Positions 22,735 to 64,000 of a stretch of DNA of 64,000 nucleotides are shown here, in pieces; the stretch's first letter is position 1; every line of letters begins with the position of its first letter. The position numbers and the translations under genes are program-made. The notes under the pieces are model-generated. The model was not told the DNA's origin and made no database searches. It worked only from the letters and a program-made list of their open reading frames with translations. Location: assembly GCA_029168955.1 (NCBI GenBank), contig JAPDOI010000377.1, forward strand, positions 186,001 to 250,000, given 5' to 3'. This DNA is from Aplectana chamaeleonis (lineage: Eukaryota > Nematoda > Chromadorea > Rhabditida > Cosmocercidae).

Positions 22735-23650
22735 CGCATCAAAGGCGTAGAAGCTAGCCACTTCACACGGTTTGTACCATAGATCTCGAGCAGATAACAT
22801 TGTAGGTCTGTCCGGACATGAAAATAGATGCAATGAATCATGTCCAGCACATTCACAATCAGGGCATCTATCAGGGACTGACTGATCAATCCGATGGGCG
22901 TAGGCCTTTAGTTATGTGGAGTGACCGCATCGCACACCACCGAGGATTGTTCGGGTGCGTCTCGGTAGATCGGCTTCGCTGTCGTCGACTCGTGGTGGTA
23001 CGCCGCCATAAATTGAGTTGGGCTGAGCATCAGACTGATACTCTGCCACAAAGCGCGTATGCTCAGCCATCTGGAGTCTTCTGCGGGAGAGCTCGGATGT
23101 AGCCCAGCGTTGTTGATCGACAGCAGACAGGGAAACATTGAGCGGCGTGCGTATGTTTCTTGATTGGGGGCCGGAAGACAGAAGATGGTAGTTTGGATGG
23201 GTCGGGCTCTTGACAATACTTATGAGAAACTGCTGAGACCGAAGAAATCAGTGCTGTTTTACGGGGAGTAGGCCGGTATCCTGATGAAGATGCGGAAAAG
23301 ACGTCGACTTGTGACATCCAGTAATAAGCCTGAGGGCTTCTGTGCTCTCTGCAACTTGCACCAAGAGGATTCAGAGAGATGTCTGGTCCAAATTGGGGGC
23401 GCCGTATTCTAAGACCGGCTGGACCATGGCTCTATAAGTCGTACGTACTACGTAGTACTTCTTTGGTGCTGAGGTTCCAGCCAAGGCGCGAAGAATGTTG
23501 TTGCGCGAGTTGGCAGTGGCAGCTCGTATATGCGTGTTCTCATGGAATCGTAAAGAGGGGTCCAGGAAAACCCCTAATAGTCGAGGATGCTTAGACAGTG
23601 GCAGCTCGTGATCCTCCCTGACGACTTTGGGATGTAGTCGATGTTGCCTC
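22735..23650 (-). pseudogene. Non-LTR retrotransposon C-terminal fragment (Jockey/CR1 group), decayed
   Basis: Minus-strand reading across frames gives HPRLLGVFLDPSLRFHEN (about 23,570), RAATANSRNNILRALAG (about 23,500), MVQPVLEYGAP (about 23,420), HTRFVAEYQSDAQPNS (about 23,040), RRTRTILGGVRCGHST (about 22,945) and CPDCECAGHDSLHLFSCP (about 22,850). This is the post-RT region ending in the Cys-His motif that precedes the 3' UTR in Jockey/CR1-type elements. Several stops and frameshifts. Confidence 0.8.
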
Positions 23651-23821
23651 CACCAACGCCTTCAATGTATGGGTGATTTCGGAAATAGGGGTTTATTTGT
23701 CGATTTCAGGAATACTAAGGTAGGTTACGCCTGTTAAGAGGGATTATGCTTAACGTAACCTGAAGCGATCCTCAGAATAGCCACGAACGGACACCAGGCA
23801 ACGCGGCAGGTCACCTATAAC

Positions 23822-23932
23822 CAGGGATGTGCGGAACTGTGCCGTTTCCGATTCCGTACTTTCTGTGTTTTTCGAACTGATGCTTTCCGCTTCTGTCTCC
23901 GAGTTTTTGGGCGCGGAAACGGTTTAAAACAG
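23822..23932 (+). repeat. Word-repeat with CAGGGATGTGCGG header
   Basis: Header followed by irregular TTTCCG/TTCCGATT words, ending GCGCGGAAACGG. Member of the header family in findings. Confidence 0.6.
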
Positions 23933-24805
23933 TGCTACACGGTTGGTGGCAATTTCTTCAGGCAAAGATGTTTTAAGGCACCATGAGGCGTTGGGAATCA
24001 CATTTGATCTGTGTTCAATCGAATATCTGAGCCTGGCTGAGATTGTTCACAAAGTTTGGGATCCTATAATCGCGGTCCACGACTGATAGCAGCAAAACCA
24101 GTGGTGGGTCACAATTCATTGTTGACCTACCGCTTTCGCACGGCGATCTCCAAAGGTGCCGAATGCCATGCCGTGCGAGTCGAGTCGCGTATGGCGTTCC
24201 ACTTTAAGGCTTTTTGACAAATCAGAAATTTTAAATTCTTGATAATTCTCTAATGGTCGTTACCCTTACCTTTTTGCGAAGCTTTTTTTAATCTCCTGAG
24301 GTGTTGAGGAAAATTAGGGCACGGAACACTCATGAGCTTTGGCACTTACGGAACACTCATGAACTTTCGCACCTATAACAATGAAAACGATTTCCCAAAT
24401 CATCGAGGCGTGGGTAAAATAGTCCTTAGAGAGCTGAGGGAAGTGTCGCACCGTGTACTCCTGAGTGGAGGAAGGGCGAAAAACGAGATTAGAAAGACCT
24501 AGTGAGGCTGGTGACATATGGTAGGGTATTGGGCAACAAAAATCCCTCAATAGCATTTGCAGCGTGATACTTGTTTTTCCAGGTCTGTGGAACGAGAAGG
24601 ACGAAAACAATGGTAGAGTGAAGGACTAAAGAAAATGTCTCATTCTCTGGGCTTGATCATTTTGCGAGAATAAACCAGTGTTCGTTGCGATTTTCTAGCA
24701 CAGTCTCAACGATCACAAAGATTGCAGGCATTGGCGATGTGGGAAAAAAGTCGCAGTGTGGAGAGGTTTTAGGGATAATATCCTCTCTCCTGCTTGAGAT
24801 CTACA

Positions 24806-25130
24806 TCAGCTCTTGGAATGTGATGTGAGTACACCATGACAAAACAAATCCAGATGAACTTTTACATCTATGGGTGATACATCCCATTTACGACGTAGGA
24901 ATCTTGTCTTGTATTTTCCCGCCAGAGCTTCGTATGCACTGTTGTGCAGCATGTTTCTGTGGAAGGATATGCGGAACGCGGCCGTGTGTTTCTCCTTGCC
25001 TGCCATAAACAAAGAATTTGTCCCGCGGTATTGATAGATTTAGGGGGTTGCGTAGTCTTAGCCACAGCTAACTTGACGCCGAGAGTGAGGCAGAAGTCCT
25101 TGGCACCCTTGAGCTGGTGAGTCATGCCGT
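24806..25130 (-). pseudogene. Unrecognised coding-like fragment
   Basis: Two overlapping minus-strand frames (85 and 68 codons) read protein-like segments, for example KGAKDFCLTLGVKLAVAKTT in one and NSAYEALAGKYKTRFLRRKW then VKVHLDLFCHGVLTS in the other, which suggests a frameshifted coding relic. I do not recognise the family. No splice sites were matched to the tyrosinase gene. Confidence 0.3.
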
Positions 25131-25192
25131 CATAATGGTTGATAAGGCGGTACTATGTAGTTTCGTGTTTTTCGTTTAAAAGCTAGTCAAAC

Positions 25193-25280
25193 TCCTCAAC
25201 GCCAGCGCATGACGCGCGGGCGAGTCATACTTTAAAGTAACGGCCGCTCACGACGCCGGCGCGATGAGTATAAATGGTCC
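25193..25280. repeat. Fragment of the TTA-type MITE family
   Basis: CTCCTCAACGCCAGCGC followed by ATGACGCGCGGGCGAG, as in the ends of the 17,314 and 769 elements. The other end is not found. Confidence 0.6.
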
Positions 25281-25964
25281 CTATGGTATCGTCGCGATGC
25301 GACTCGCCCCGCCCGACTACGCGGATGCGTCTAGGACGAGGCTTGATCTTGTTCCTGCATCGATTCCAGCATGTGAGAGCGGCTTGCGAAAATGTTCTCG
25401 ATCAATATTGCTTTTCAATAGCTTGCTCTGATGCCAAGCTGTCTGGGCGTCAAGTCTCTATGATCACTTTTTATCGTCGCAACTCCTGTCATCACTACAC
25501 TAACAAGCAATGACGCGACCTCAAATCTATAGACCCCTTTGGTCAACGTGAATTCACCACCCGCTCTAGTAACCGCTCCCTTCCACAGACGTTATGTGTG
25601 TCGTGCTAGATGACACGAGGTATGAGTGTCATTTTTGAGTAGATTCTCATGTATAGAACTTTGCTACAAGTGTTACTAGAAGGTTCGCAAAACGTGTTAC
25701 GTTGGTGTGAGCTCTTCCAACCGTTGTATGCTCTATTTCGATCAAATGGGGTGCCCTAGAGCGTAGGGCGATCACCGCTTCACTCTGCGTCTACACAACT
25801 GGAGGGTTGAATTCCGGGAGAAAAAAATTCGAAATTTCAAGATGCAGACTTTTGAAAAAAATTATTAAGCTACTTTACTCATCGTAAGGAAATTTTGGTC
25901 TGCAGTTGCAGCTAACAGCTGGTGCAGCATGCAGCTTAAAGCTCATGGTGCTGTGACAAACACT

Positions 25965-26060
25965 TGTTGTGCCGGGACCCCGTGGTCCAAGAACGATTGC
26001 CTTCGAGCTGCATGCAGCAGCAGTGATTGTCGGCAATTGCGGACCAGAATTTCGTTCTGA
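25965..26060 (+). repeat. Dispersed repeat with CGTGGTCC...CAATTGCGGACC (copy 1 of 3)
   Basis: Shares GGGACCCCGTGGTCC and GCAATTGCGGACCAGAATTT with 45,160-45,275 and 31,780-31,885 (diverged). Origin unknown. Confidence 0.55.
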
Positions 26061-26064
26061 ATTT

Positions 26065-27428
26065 CAGAACAATTTCCAGAAATTAAACGAATTACGAAGA
26101 AACACAGTCATTTTCCCAGATGAACGAGAATTTTTTTTGCTTTCGAACCAACAAAAACAAAAACTTTTGCTCCAGCAGACGTTCAGAGGAACGAAAAAAA
26201 TTGCGAACGAAATTAGAAAATCTCGTTCGTGTATGAGTGTCGTAGGTGAAGAAAAGAAAATCACCAGAGCAGGTTTCACACATAAGAGAAGCGATAAATT
26301 CAAGCAATATATAAGAGCAATAGTATCTACAGTATAATAAAAGCCGTAGAAGAACATTGAAAAAATAATAAAATAAATACCCAGCAGTCTCACGTTATTG
26401 AGATCTCGATTCTGTTGTCCAGTAGGTTGAAAAATTTACTTGAAAGAGGAACAAACGAAATAATTTTTCACACATGTTTTATGCATGTGACAATGTAGGA
26501 AATGAGTTTTAGTTCCGTTGGACCAACCACTTTATTATATACATATAACTTAAGTCAGAAATGTTCAATGCTTCATTCCTCTATCGTTTCTACATTTAAA
26601 CTAGTTATTATACCGTTTACTACTAGTGTGAATCCCCGCTGTGGTCAGATTCACAATGCTGCGTTTGCAATGAGAGCTCCTTCAAATGATAATATCATCA
26701 GAGCGTAGTGTAACCTTGGTGCAGTGCCAGTGATCGCCGCTACGGTTCCAGGCTTGCGGGTTCAGATCCTTCGAAAGGGGAAGTTTTGTAAGGAAACCGA
26801 ACACCTCGCATGATGATGCGTGTATGGTCCCGGTTTCAATCACTTCATTCTGCGAGTTTCGAGAGCGAGCTAGCAACATAAAACTCGTAGTTTCGCATGG
26901 ATTACTACCGTCCCTGCTGTTATCGTTCGCCAACCAATACAATATGTTCCGGCAGGTGCTCGGTGGAATGAGCTTCTATTCGCACCTGATTGTGGTACCA
27001 GTATCGTCCACAGTCTTTGGGTCGGCGCACACTCCCACCGCCTCAAGCGTGCTTACGGTTCGCTTATCTTCCCCGGATCGACTAGGCTGGGACGCGCTGG
27101 CCGCAGGCTCCTTTCAGAAAATCCTTCGCGTGCCTTCACAATTTGCACTGCTCAAAAAGACGCCCATCTTTTGAATCTCTAGCATTGATTTGTACGGAAA
27201 CCTCAAATGGAGAGGAATTAACAGAATTATCGCCGGCGATAGAGAAGCTCATAGCCTTGTTGATCTTGGTAGTGCCTCCTGATCACCTGAGGCTCTCAAG
27301 TGGCATCTGATATATAGGATTTGTCTTCCTGTAAAGGCTATCGAAACGTCAGGCTCATAGTAATTGGCAGATATTGCATGGAATACGACATGACTAACAG
27401 GGAAGAGTTGCCTACATCAGATGCACTT
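26065..27428. other. Unassigned stretch, no supported gene
   Basis: The longest ORF is 116 codons at 26,824 on the plus strand, without a known motif. No strong repeat. It lies downstream of tyrosinase exon 8 in the minus direction and may contain or precede the missing 3' exon(s), which I could not identify. Confidence 0.35.
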
Positions 27429-27430
27429 TT

Positions 27431-27679
27431 AATATGTTCTAGGGGGAGGACAGTGTTCCAATATCCCACACTCAGAATATGCTAAATGCCTCGCAACACA
27501 TTTTTCTACATCTTTTCTGAACACATCTAAAGGTAACTCAATCGTTAAATCGGCTCTACTCGCTTCGGCCGAACCGTTCTGGCCTTGATCAAATTTTCAC
27601 CTTTTTAGGGACTGCCTGAGGCATTTAGCAGATTCTGAGCATGAGAAACTGGAACACTGTCCTCCCCCTAGAACATATT
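27431..27679. repeat. Inverted-repeat element, 249 bp
   Basis: Arms begin AATATGTTCTAGGGGGAGGA and the right end is its reverse complement; arms are about 65 bp, diverging inward (GCATTTAGCA words). Target duplication unclear. Confidence 0.75.
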
Positions 27680-27761
27680 AGGATTGCATCCCGAAACTCC
27701 ATCTGAGATTGGCAACCCTCCCTTGTACGCAAATGCTGGTGTATTATAGTACAAAACAGAC

Positions 27762-27838
27762 TTTGCCGTTTGCCGATCATTTTTGGGGTTTGCCGTTGCC
27801 GTTGGCCGAATTTAGAAATTCCTTTGCTGCACACCCCG
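27762..27838 (-). repeat. TTGCCG word-repeat with header, minus strand
   Basis: On the minus strand: GGGGTGTGCAGCAAAGGAAT, then GGCCAACGGCAACGGCAAAC. Close relative of 60,001-60,085. Confidence 0.75.
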
Positions 27839-28482
27839 GGTCATCATTCTACGGGACCGTAATTTGAGAGCCCCAAACGTTGTGAATGATTACAGGCAGG
27901 CTCAGATATTCGATTGGACGCAAGAGGCCGGGTTTTATTTCCAGCTCCTCATGATGCATCCAAACACCCAAGTCTAGACCCACTACCATAAATGGTGTAC
28001 CACTATTTTATTCCGTTTCCGGGCTCAGAAATTCGAAAACGGAATCGGAATGTGAATTTGCTTTGCATTTTCCAAAGGAAGGAACGCATTTCCAAAGTTG
28101 AGTTAATTTTGCACCCAGTTTCACTCGAACTTGACCTTATCAGTTTTTGGAAAGAAGATCAGATTTCTGCGTGTATTGCCATGGAATTTTCAGTGGAAGC
28201 AGCTTACCAATACCAAAATTAATTTTCAGATAGCAATTTCTATAACTGCTTTGCTACTGATACATATAAACTTCTACTCCGAACCACGTACGGGCATTAC
28301 GCTTTATTACTCACCTATTTAGCCCTTCGTTGTACGTCGATTGACTGCTCGAGGGTTGCCGAGGCGAGTCATATGCCACCTTGGGAATATCTGAAAGAAG
28401 TATGGGTTCACACCCTACACGCTGCTGTTTTCGAAGCTCTTTCTCAGAAAATTCAACACAGGATCTACAAAATGCCACTTAC

Positions 28483-61038
<32,556 letters not shown>

Positions 61039-61228
61039 CTGAAAAAAGTATTTAATATCTAATAGTGGAGAGATTTCCGCTTTCAGTAAATGAATTTGTC
61101 AATCATTTAGAAATTCCTGATTCAATTTGGTAATAAAATTGGACAAATCCAAGCACAATCGTTTTTCGCTAGACCTTTCATATAGGTGAAATTTGGCTAC
61201 TGACATAGTTCATTAGCGCAGACATTGA

Positions 61229-61697
61229 AGGCACAGTCCAATGTCAGGGGTCGTTTTCAATATTACAGTCCGGCAGCCATGTATAGCAGACCTGCCAGAG
61301 GCGGAGCCTCAATTCGTTGAAATAGGCGAGAAAAAGGGAGGGAAAAGTCGACAACGTACACAGAAAAGAAAAAAGTGGGCAGGCCCATCGACAAGTTTCT
61401 GATCTCAATAGAGACGAAGCGGGCGACGGATTTCAATCAAAATCCATGTCCAATTTGCTGTTTGTCTGACTTCATATTTCGGCGTGCTCCATGTGCGAAT
61501 AACGAGAGACATAGGCTCGAGACAACTCGTCCGCAAACTTCTTGTCGTTGAAACTCAAATTTCTTGAGGGGCCATACCTCCGTTCCTAATGAGTTCTGAG
61601 CGTTTCTGGAGACATCGTTGTGATCAGCGTGGAAGTCTCTCCAGGCTAAGCAAAAAAAAAACTGTAAAGCGATTCTGAGGTTGGACTGTGCATTTAA
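61229..61697. mobile_element. TTAA-group MITE, AAGGCACAGTCCAA ends
   Basis: Left AAGGCACAGTCCAATGTCAG, right reversed AATGCACAGTCCAACCTCAG with TTTAAA beside it. Core CGGACGAGTTGTCTCGAGCC on the minus strand. Lies 190 bp upstream of tyrosinase exon 1. Confidence 0.78.
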
Positions 61698-62334
61698 AAT
61701 ATTCTGCCATATACGTATATGGATGGAATAATTCTTCCCGTGACCAACCACAGCGACAGTTCGTGTGAGGCATATCGATTATCGTTCGATATTGATGGTA
61801 AAATTGCGTGGGACGGGGGTGTTATGAACTGTCATCAGTTCATGATGTAAATATAGCAGCCGCCCCCAAATTACAGCAGGTGTTAAACTCGGTCACGCCC
61901 CGGTTCTCTTTAAAAAGGCGGGCGCTTTATAGGGGGTCGACTCTGGCCGATTCTGATTGCTCCTGGTCAACCGGCCAACCTCTACTCCATATTCCACCTG
62001 GGCGACCGCCTACGTTCGGTTCCCGAGTGTCTTGTCCCAATGGAACCGCCCCGCTACCGTACGCCCACCAATTAACGACCCTCATGTTTAGCCCCCAGGG
62101 GGAGCTGCGGACTCAACGGCAAGAGGTAAATGAGTTGATACGCATTGGAATGCAATGGAAAAGGGTAAGGTAGCTGAAGACACCACACCTATTATTGAAA
62201 ACACCCCATTCATGTTTATCTGTCAGGTCATATATTGGAACTGTTAGTAAAATAATAAATATAGAATAAATGTGTATGTGAGAGAAGCAAGAACCACCAA
62301 AACCTATATTCGGTCAGTGATGCAGGCCGCAACA

Positions 62335-62483
62335 AGGGGCTCTCTACACACCGAGGGAGGAGTTGTCCCGCCCTATGTGGCTCTAATTCCACTCCGGACC
62401 ACTTCGCTAGCCTTGAGTGGCGTGACTTTTCAAACTGCAAACACGAAACAATTCCTCCCTCGGTGTGTAGACAGCCCCTGTCC
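62335..62483. mobile_element. Small inverted-repeat element, GGGGCTGTCTACACACCGAG ends
   Basis: Ends GGGGCTCTCTACACACCGAG and reversed GGGGCTGTCTACACACCGAG. A solitary end of the same type (GGACAGGGGCTGTCTACACA) is at 60,310. Confidence 0.7.
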
Positions 62484-62869
62484 CAAATTGTGTGGCGTCG
62501 CTTCGCTCGTCGCAGGAAGTATGATCCGGCTTATGACGTGACACTCTAAGATAGGTGAGCCCACAGTCGCCCATAGAGTCAAAACCCTTCGTTAGACATC
62601 AGCCTCCAGTGTTTAAAAACCCAGACATTGGCAAGAAACACTGTCACAGCCGCTTCCATATTTATGCACGGACAGACAGTCCAAGAAGGTATTGACTCCC
62701 CAAAGAAAACTCATGCTTACAACCAAAAATGCAAAACCAAACTTTCGGCAATATTTCATAGTACACGCATGTTCGCCATCCGGATTTGGTGGTTTTTAGA
62801 CGACTATAAATTAATTAGCTGCCCCAAGGATGACAAAGAGCCTACTACACCGGAACATCTCGAACACTG

Positions 62870-62979
62870 CTAAGAGGAAAATCAGAGAGGCATTAGAGAT
62901 CAAAAGATGTTCGCCGGAAATGAACAATAGAGAGGAAATGAAGGAGGCACTACGACTGCTGACGTCAAATAGTGATTAA
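62870..62979 (+). pseudogene. Second Penelope-like remnant, ORF C-terminus
   Basis: Reads AKRKIREALEIKRC, PEMNNREEMKEALRLLTS and a stop, matching the end of the 10.9-13.5 kb ORF (LERKIMEAREIQRLRPEIN, then the same spacing to the stop). The upstream 62,640-62,870 sequence may hold more of the GIY-YIG domain in broken frames. A different, older lineage than the intact copy. Confidence 0.6.
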
Positions 62980-63182
62980 GGAAAAGATATGCGACTCTTG
63001 TTGACAACTTGTCATACCATTCGTCGTTTGCGTCCAGCTCGAGTGGGGCGATTCAACACTTCCTTCTCCCCGAAAAGGAACCCCGCTCAAAAGCCAACGC
63101 CATCGTATTCCGCACTATTTCTCTTCATCCTTGAGTTGATCTGTTCAAGTGATAACTATTCAGAGCCTGGCGAAGAGTCTAA

Positions 63183-63306
63183 GGCCGGGATCATACTTCC
63201 AGCGACGAGCGACGCGACGCAATGTTTACCATGGATATCGACCGAAAATCGATATGCCTGATATGCACTGTCGCCGTCGTCGTTCGCGGGAAGTATGATC
63301 CCGGCC
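63183..63306. mobile_element. TTA-group MITE, 124 bp, perfect ends
   Basis: GGCCGGGATCATACTTCC inverted at both ends, TAA on both sides. Core ATGGATATCGACCGAAAATC. The cleanest small member of the 41,414 family. Confidence 0.9.
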
Positions 63307-63514
63307 TAACACCCGAAACGTAAAAAGTGTGATTTCTACTCTAAAAATGGGGTTGCAGGTTCCAAGACTGCAGGTTCCAGGAAGGTACAAGCTTAAAAAT
63401 GTCGTTTTTTTGTGATTTTGAAAGTAAAGTGTGATTTCTACTCTGTGTGCGTATGAGCTTCAACACAACTAATTGAGCAACAATAATGAAGCTCAGGGAT
63501 CAAATAATACTTAC

Positions 63515-64000
63515 TATAAATAATTTTTATTTATTTATTTATTTCATGGACGTGGACCATATGGTCACACGTGTTGTAATACATTAAGAAAGAGGAACAC
63601 AACGGAATCAAGTTCTGATAGCAATTTCAGAAACTACAACGTAAAAATGAAAAAATTTTAACCAATCATGACAAAAAGAATAGGATACGTCTCGAAGTTA
63701 AGATTCCTGAACAACTCTTTGGCAACTGATGGAAGTCCTATACGCACCTGGTGTCATAGCTAAAACATCTCCCTTAATTAGGGATCTAAATTTGTGGAAC
63801 ACTTTGTTGCAGAAAAAAATTCTCCTGACTTGGCTTCTAGCTACAGAGCCTCGAATACCAAAGCACCACTCCCGGTTCTATTAGAAGTAAATGTCCGAAC
63901 GTTAGAAAAGTCAACAGAGACCCTCCCACTCAGGATTTTGTACATCATTAACAAATCATTACGGTTTCTCCTACTCCTTAAGGACCGCAGACCTAACTGC
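63515..64000 (-). pseudogene. CR1/L2-like non-LTR retrotransposon 3' end, continues past the window
   Basis: The minus strand reads LGLRSLRSRRNRNDLLMMYK, then ILSGRVSVDFSNVRTFTSN and, in a shifted frame, RRIFFCNKVFHKFRSL: the DL-YKI-G and R-FF-R-V-WN-LP motifs at the C-terminus of CR1/L2-type elements. Ends in an (AAAT)n tail at 63,515-63,545. Stops and frameshifts present. Confidence 0.8.

Noticed and set aside
26824..27174. 116-codon ORF as a missing tyrosinase exon
   Set aside because: Wrong strand for the gene and no family motif.

Overview
The window is nuclear DNA of an animal, most likely a nematode. The evidence is one intron-rich gene encoding a nematode-style tyrosinase with a ShKT domain, short T-rich splice acceptors, a 70-nt intron beside introns of 9-14 kb, and a dense load of RTE, CR1-like and Penelope-like retroelements plus small DNA transposons. 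Long repeat-filled introns fit a clade V parasite such as a hookworm, but the species is an inference. No bacterial genes, operons or CRISPR arrays were seen.

The only conventional gene I can support is on the minus strand. Eight exons between 61,038 and 28,483 (127, 135, 226, 129, 168, 92, 108 and 140 bp) join in phase into 375 codons of a type-3 copper protein: CuA, the PYWDSTLD segment, CuB, the GLSN-Y-T-LY closing segment and one six-cysteine ShKT domain. The 5' end lies above 61,038 and was not found. The 3' end lies below 28,483 and was also not found. Everything between about 28.6 and 60.7 kb is therefore intron of this gene, and that is where the largest repeat structures sit.

Layout: 1-9.5 kb is a mosaic of MITEs, a mariner relic folded back on itself, and an RTE copy (6.06-8.12 kb) that itself received two TTA/TAA-flanked MITEs. 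At 10.5-13.8 kb is a nearly intact Penelope-like element with identical 345-bp repeats, each carrying a probable dimeric hammerhead ribozyme variant, an RT-GIY-YIG ORF with one frameshift, and a 12-bp target duplication. 14-29 kb holds MITEs of several families and a decayed non-LTR element (22.7-23.7 kb). 29.36-39.71 kb is a set of nested elements that can be fully unpacked: an outer element with CTCAGA ends is interrupted by two opposed copies of a second CTCAGA-ended element (29.74-33.36 and 33.42-35.55 kb) and by a second copy of itself (35.59-39.34 kb). That second copy carries a (GT)n tract and a 1.4-kb satellite of 21-bp units. 40-56 kb mixes more MITEs, 41-bp AT-rich tandem repeats and a long (GT)n with tyrosinase exons 3-7. 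56.9-58.1 kb is a second, 5'-truncated RTE copy that serves as the empty-site reference for the first. 59-64 kb carries tyrosinase exons 1-2, a strong hairpin, a second Penelope remnant and a CR1-like 3' end with an (AAAT)n tail.

Three groups of small DNA elements recur and can be sorted by target duplication: TTA/TAA (3 bp, PIF/Harbinger-like), TTAA (4 bp, piggyBac-like target) and CTCAGA-ended elements with any 2 bp. A fourth palindromic family is flanked by TA. All coordinates were read by eye from the sequence. Boundaries supported by an empty site are the most reliable.
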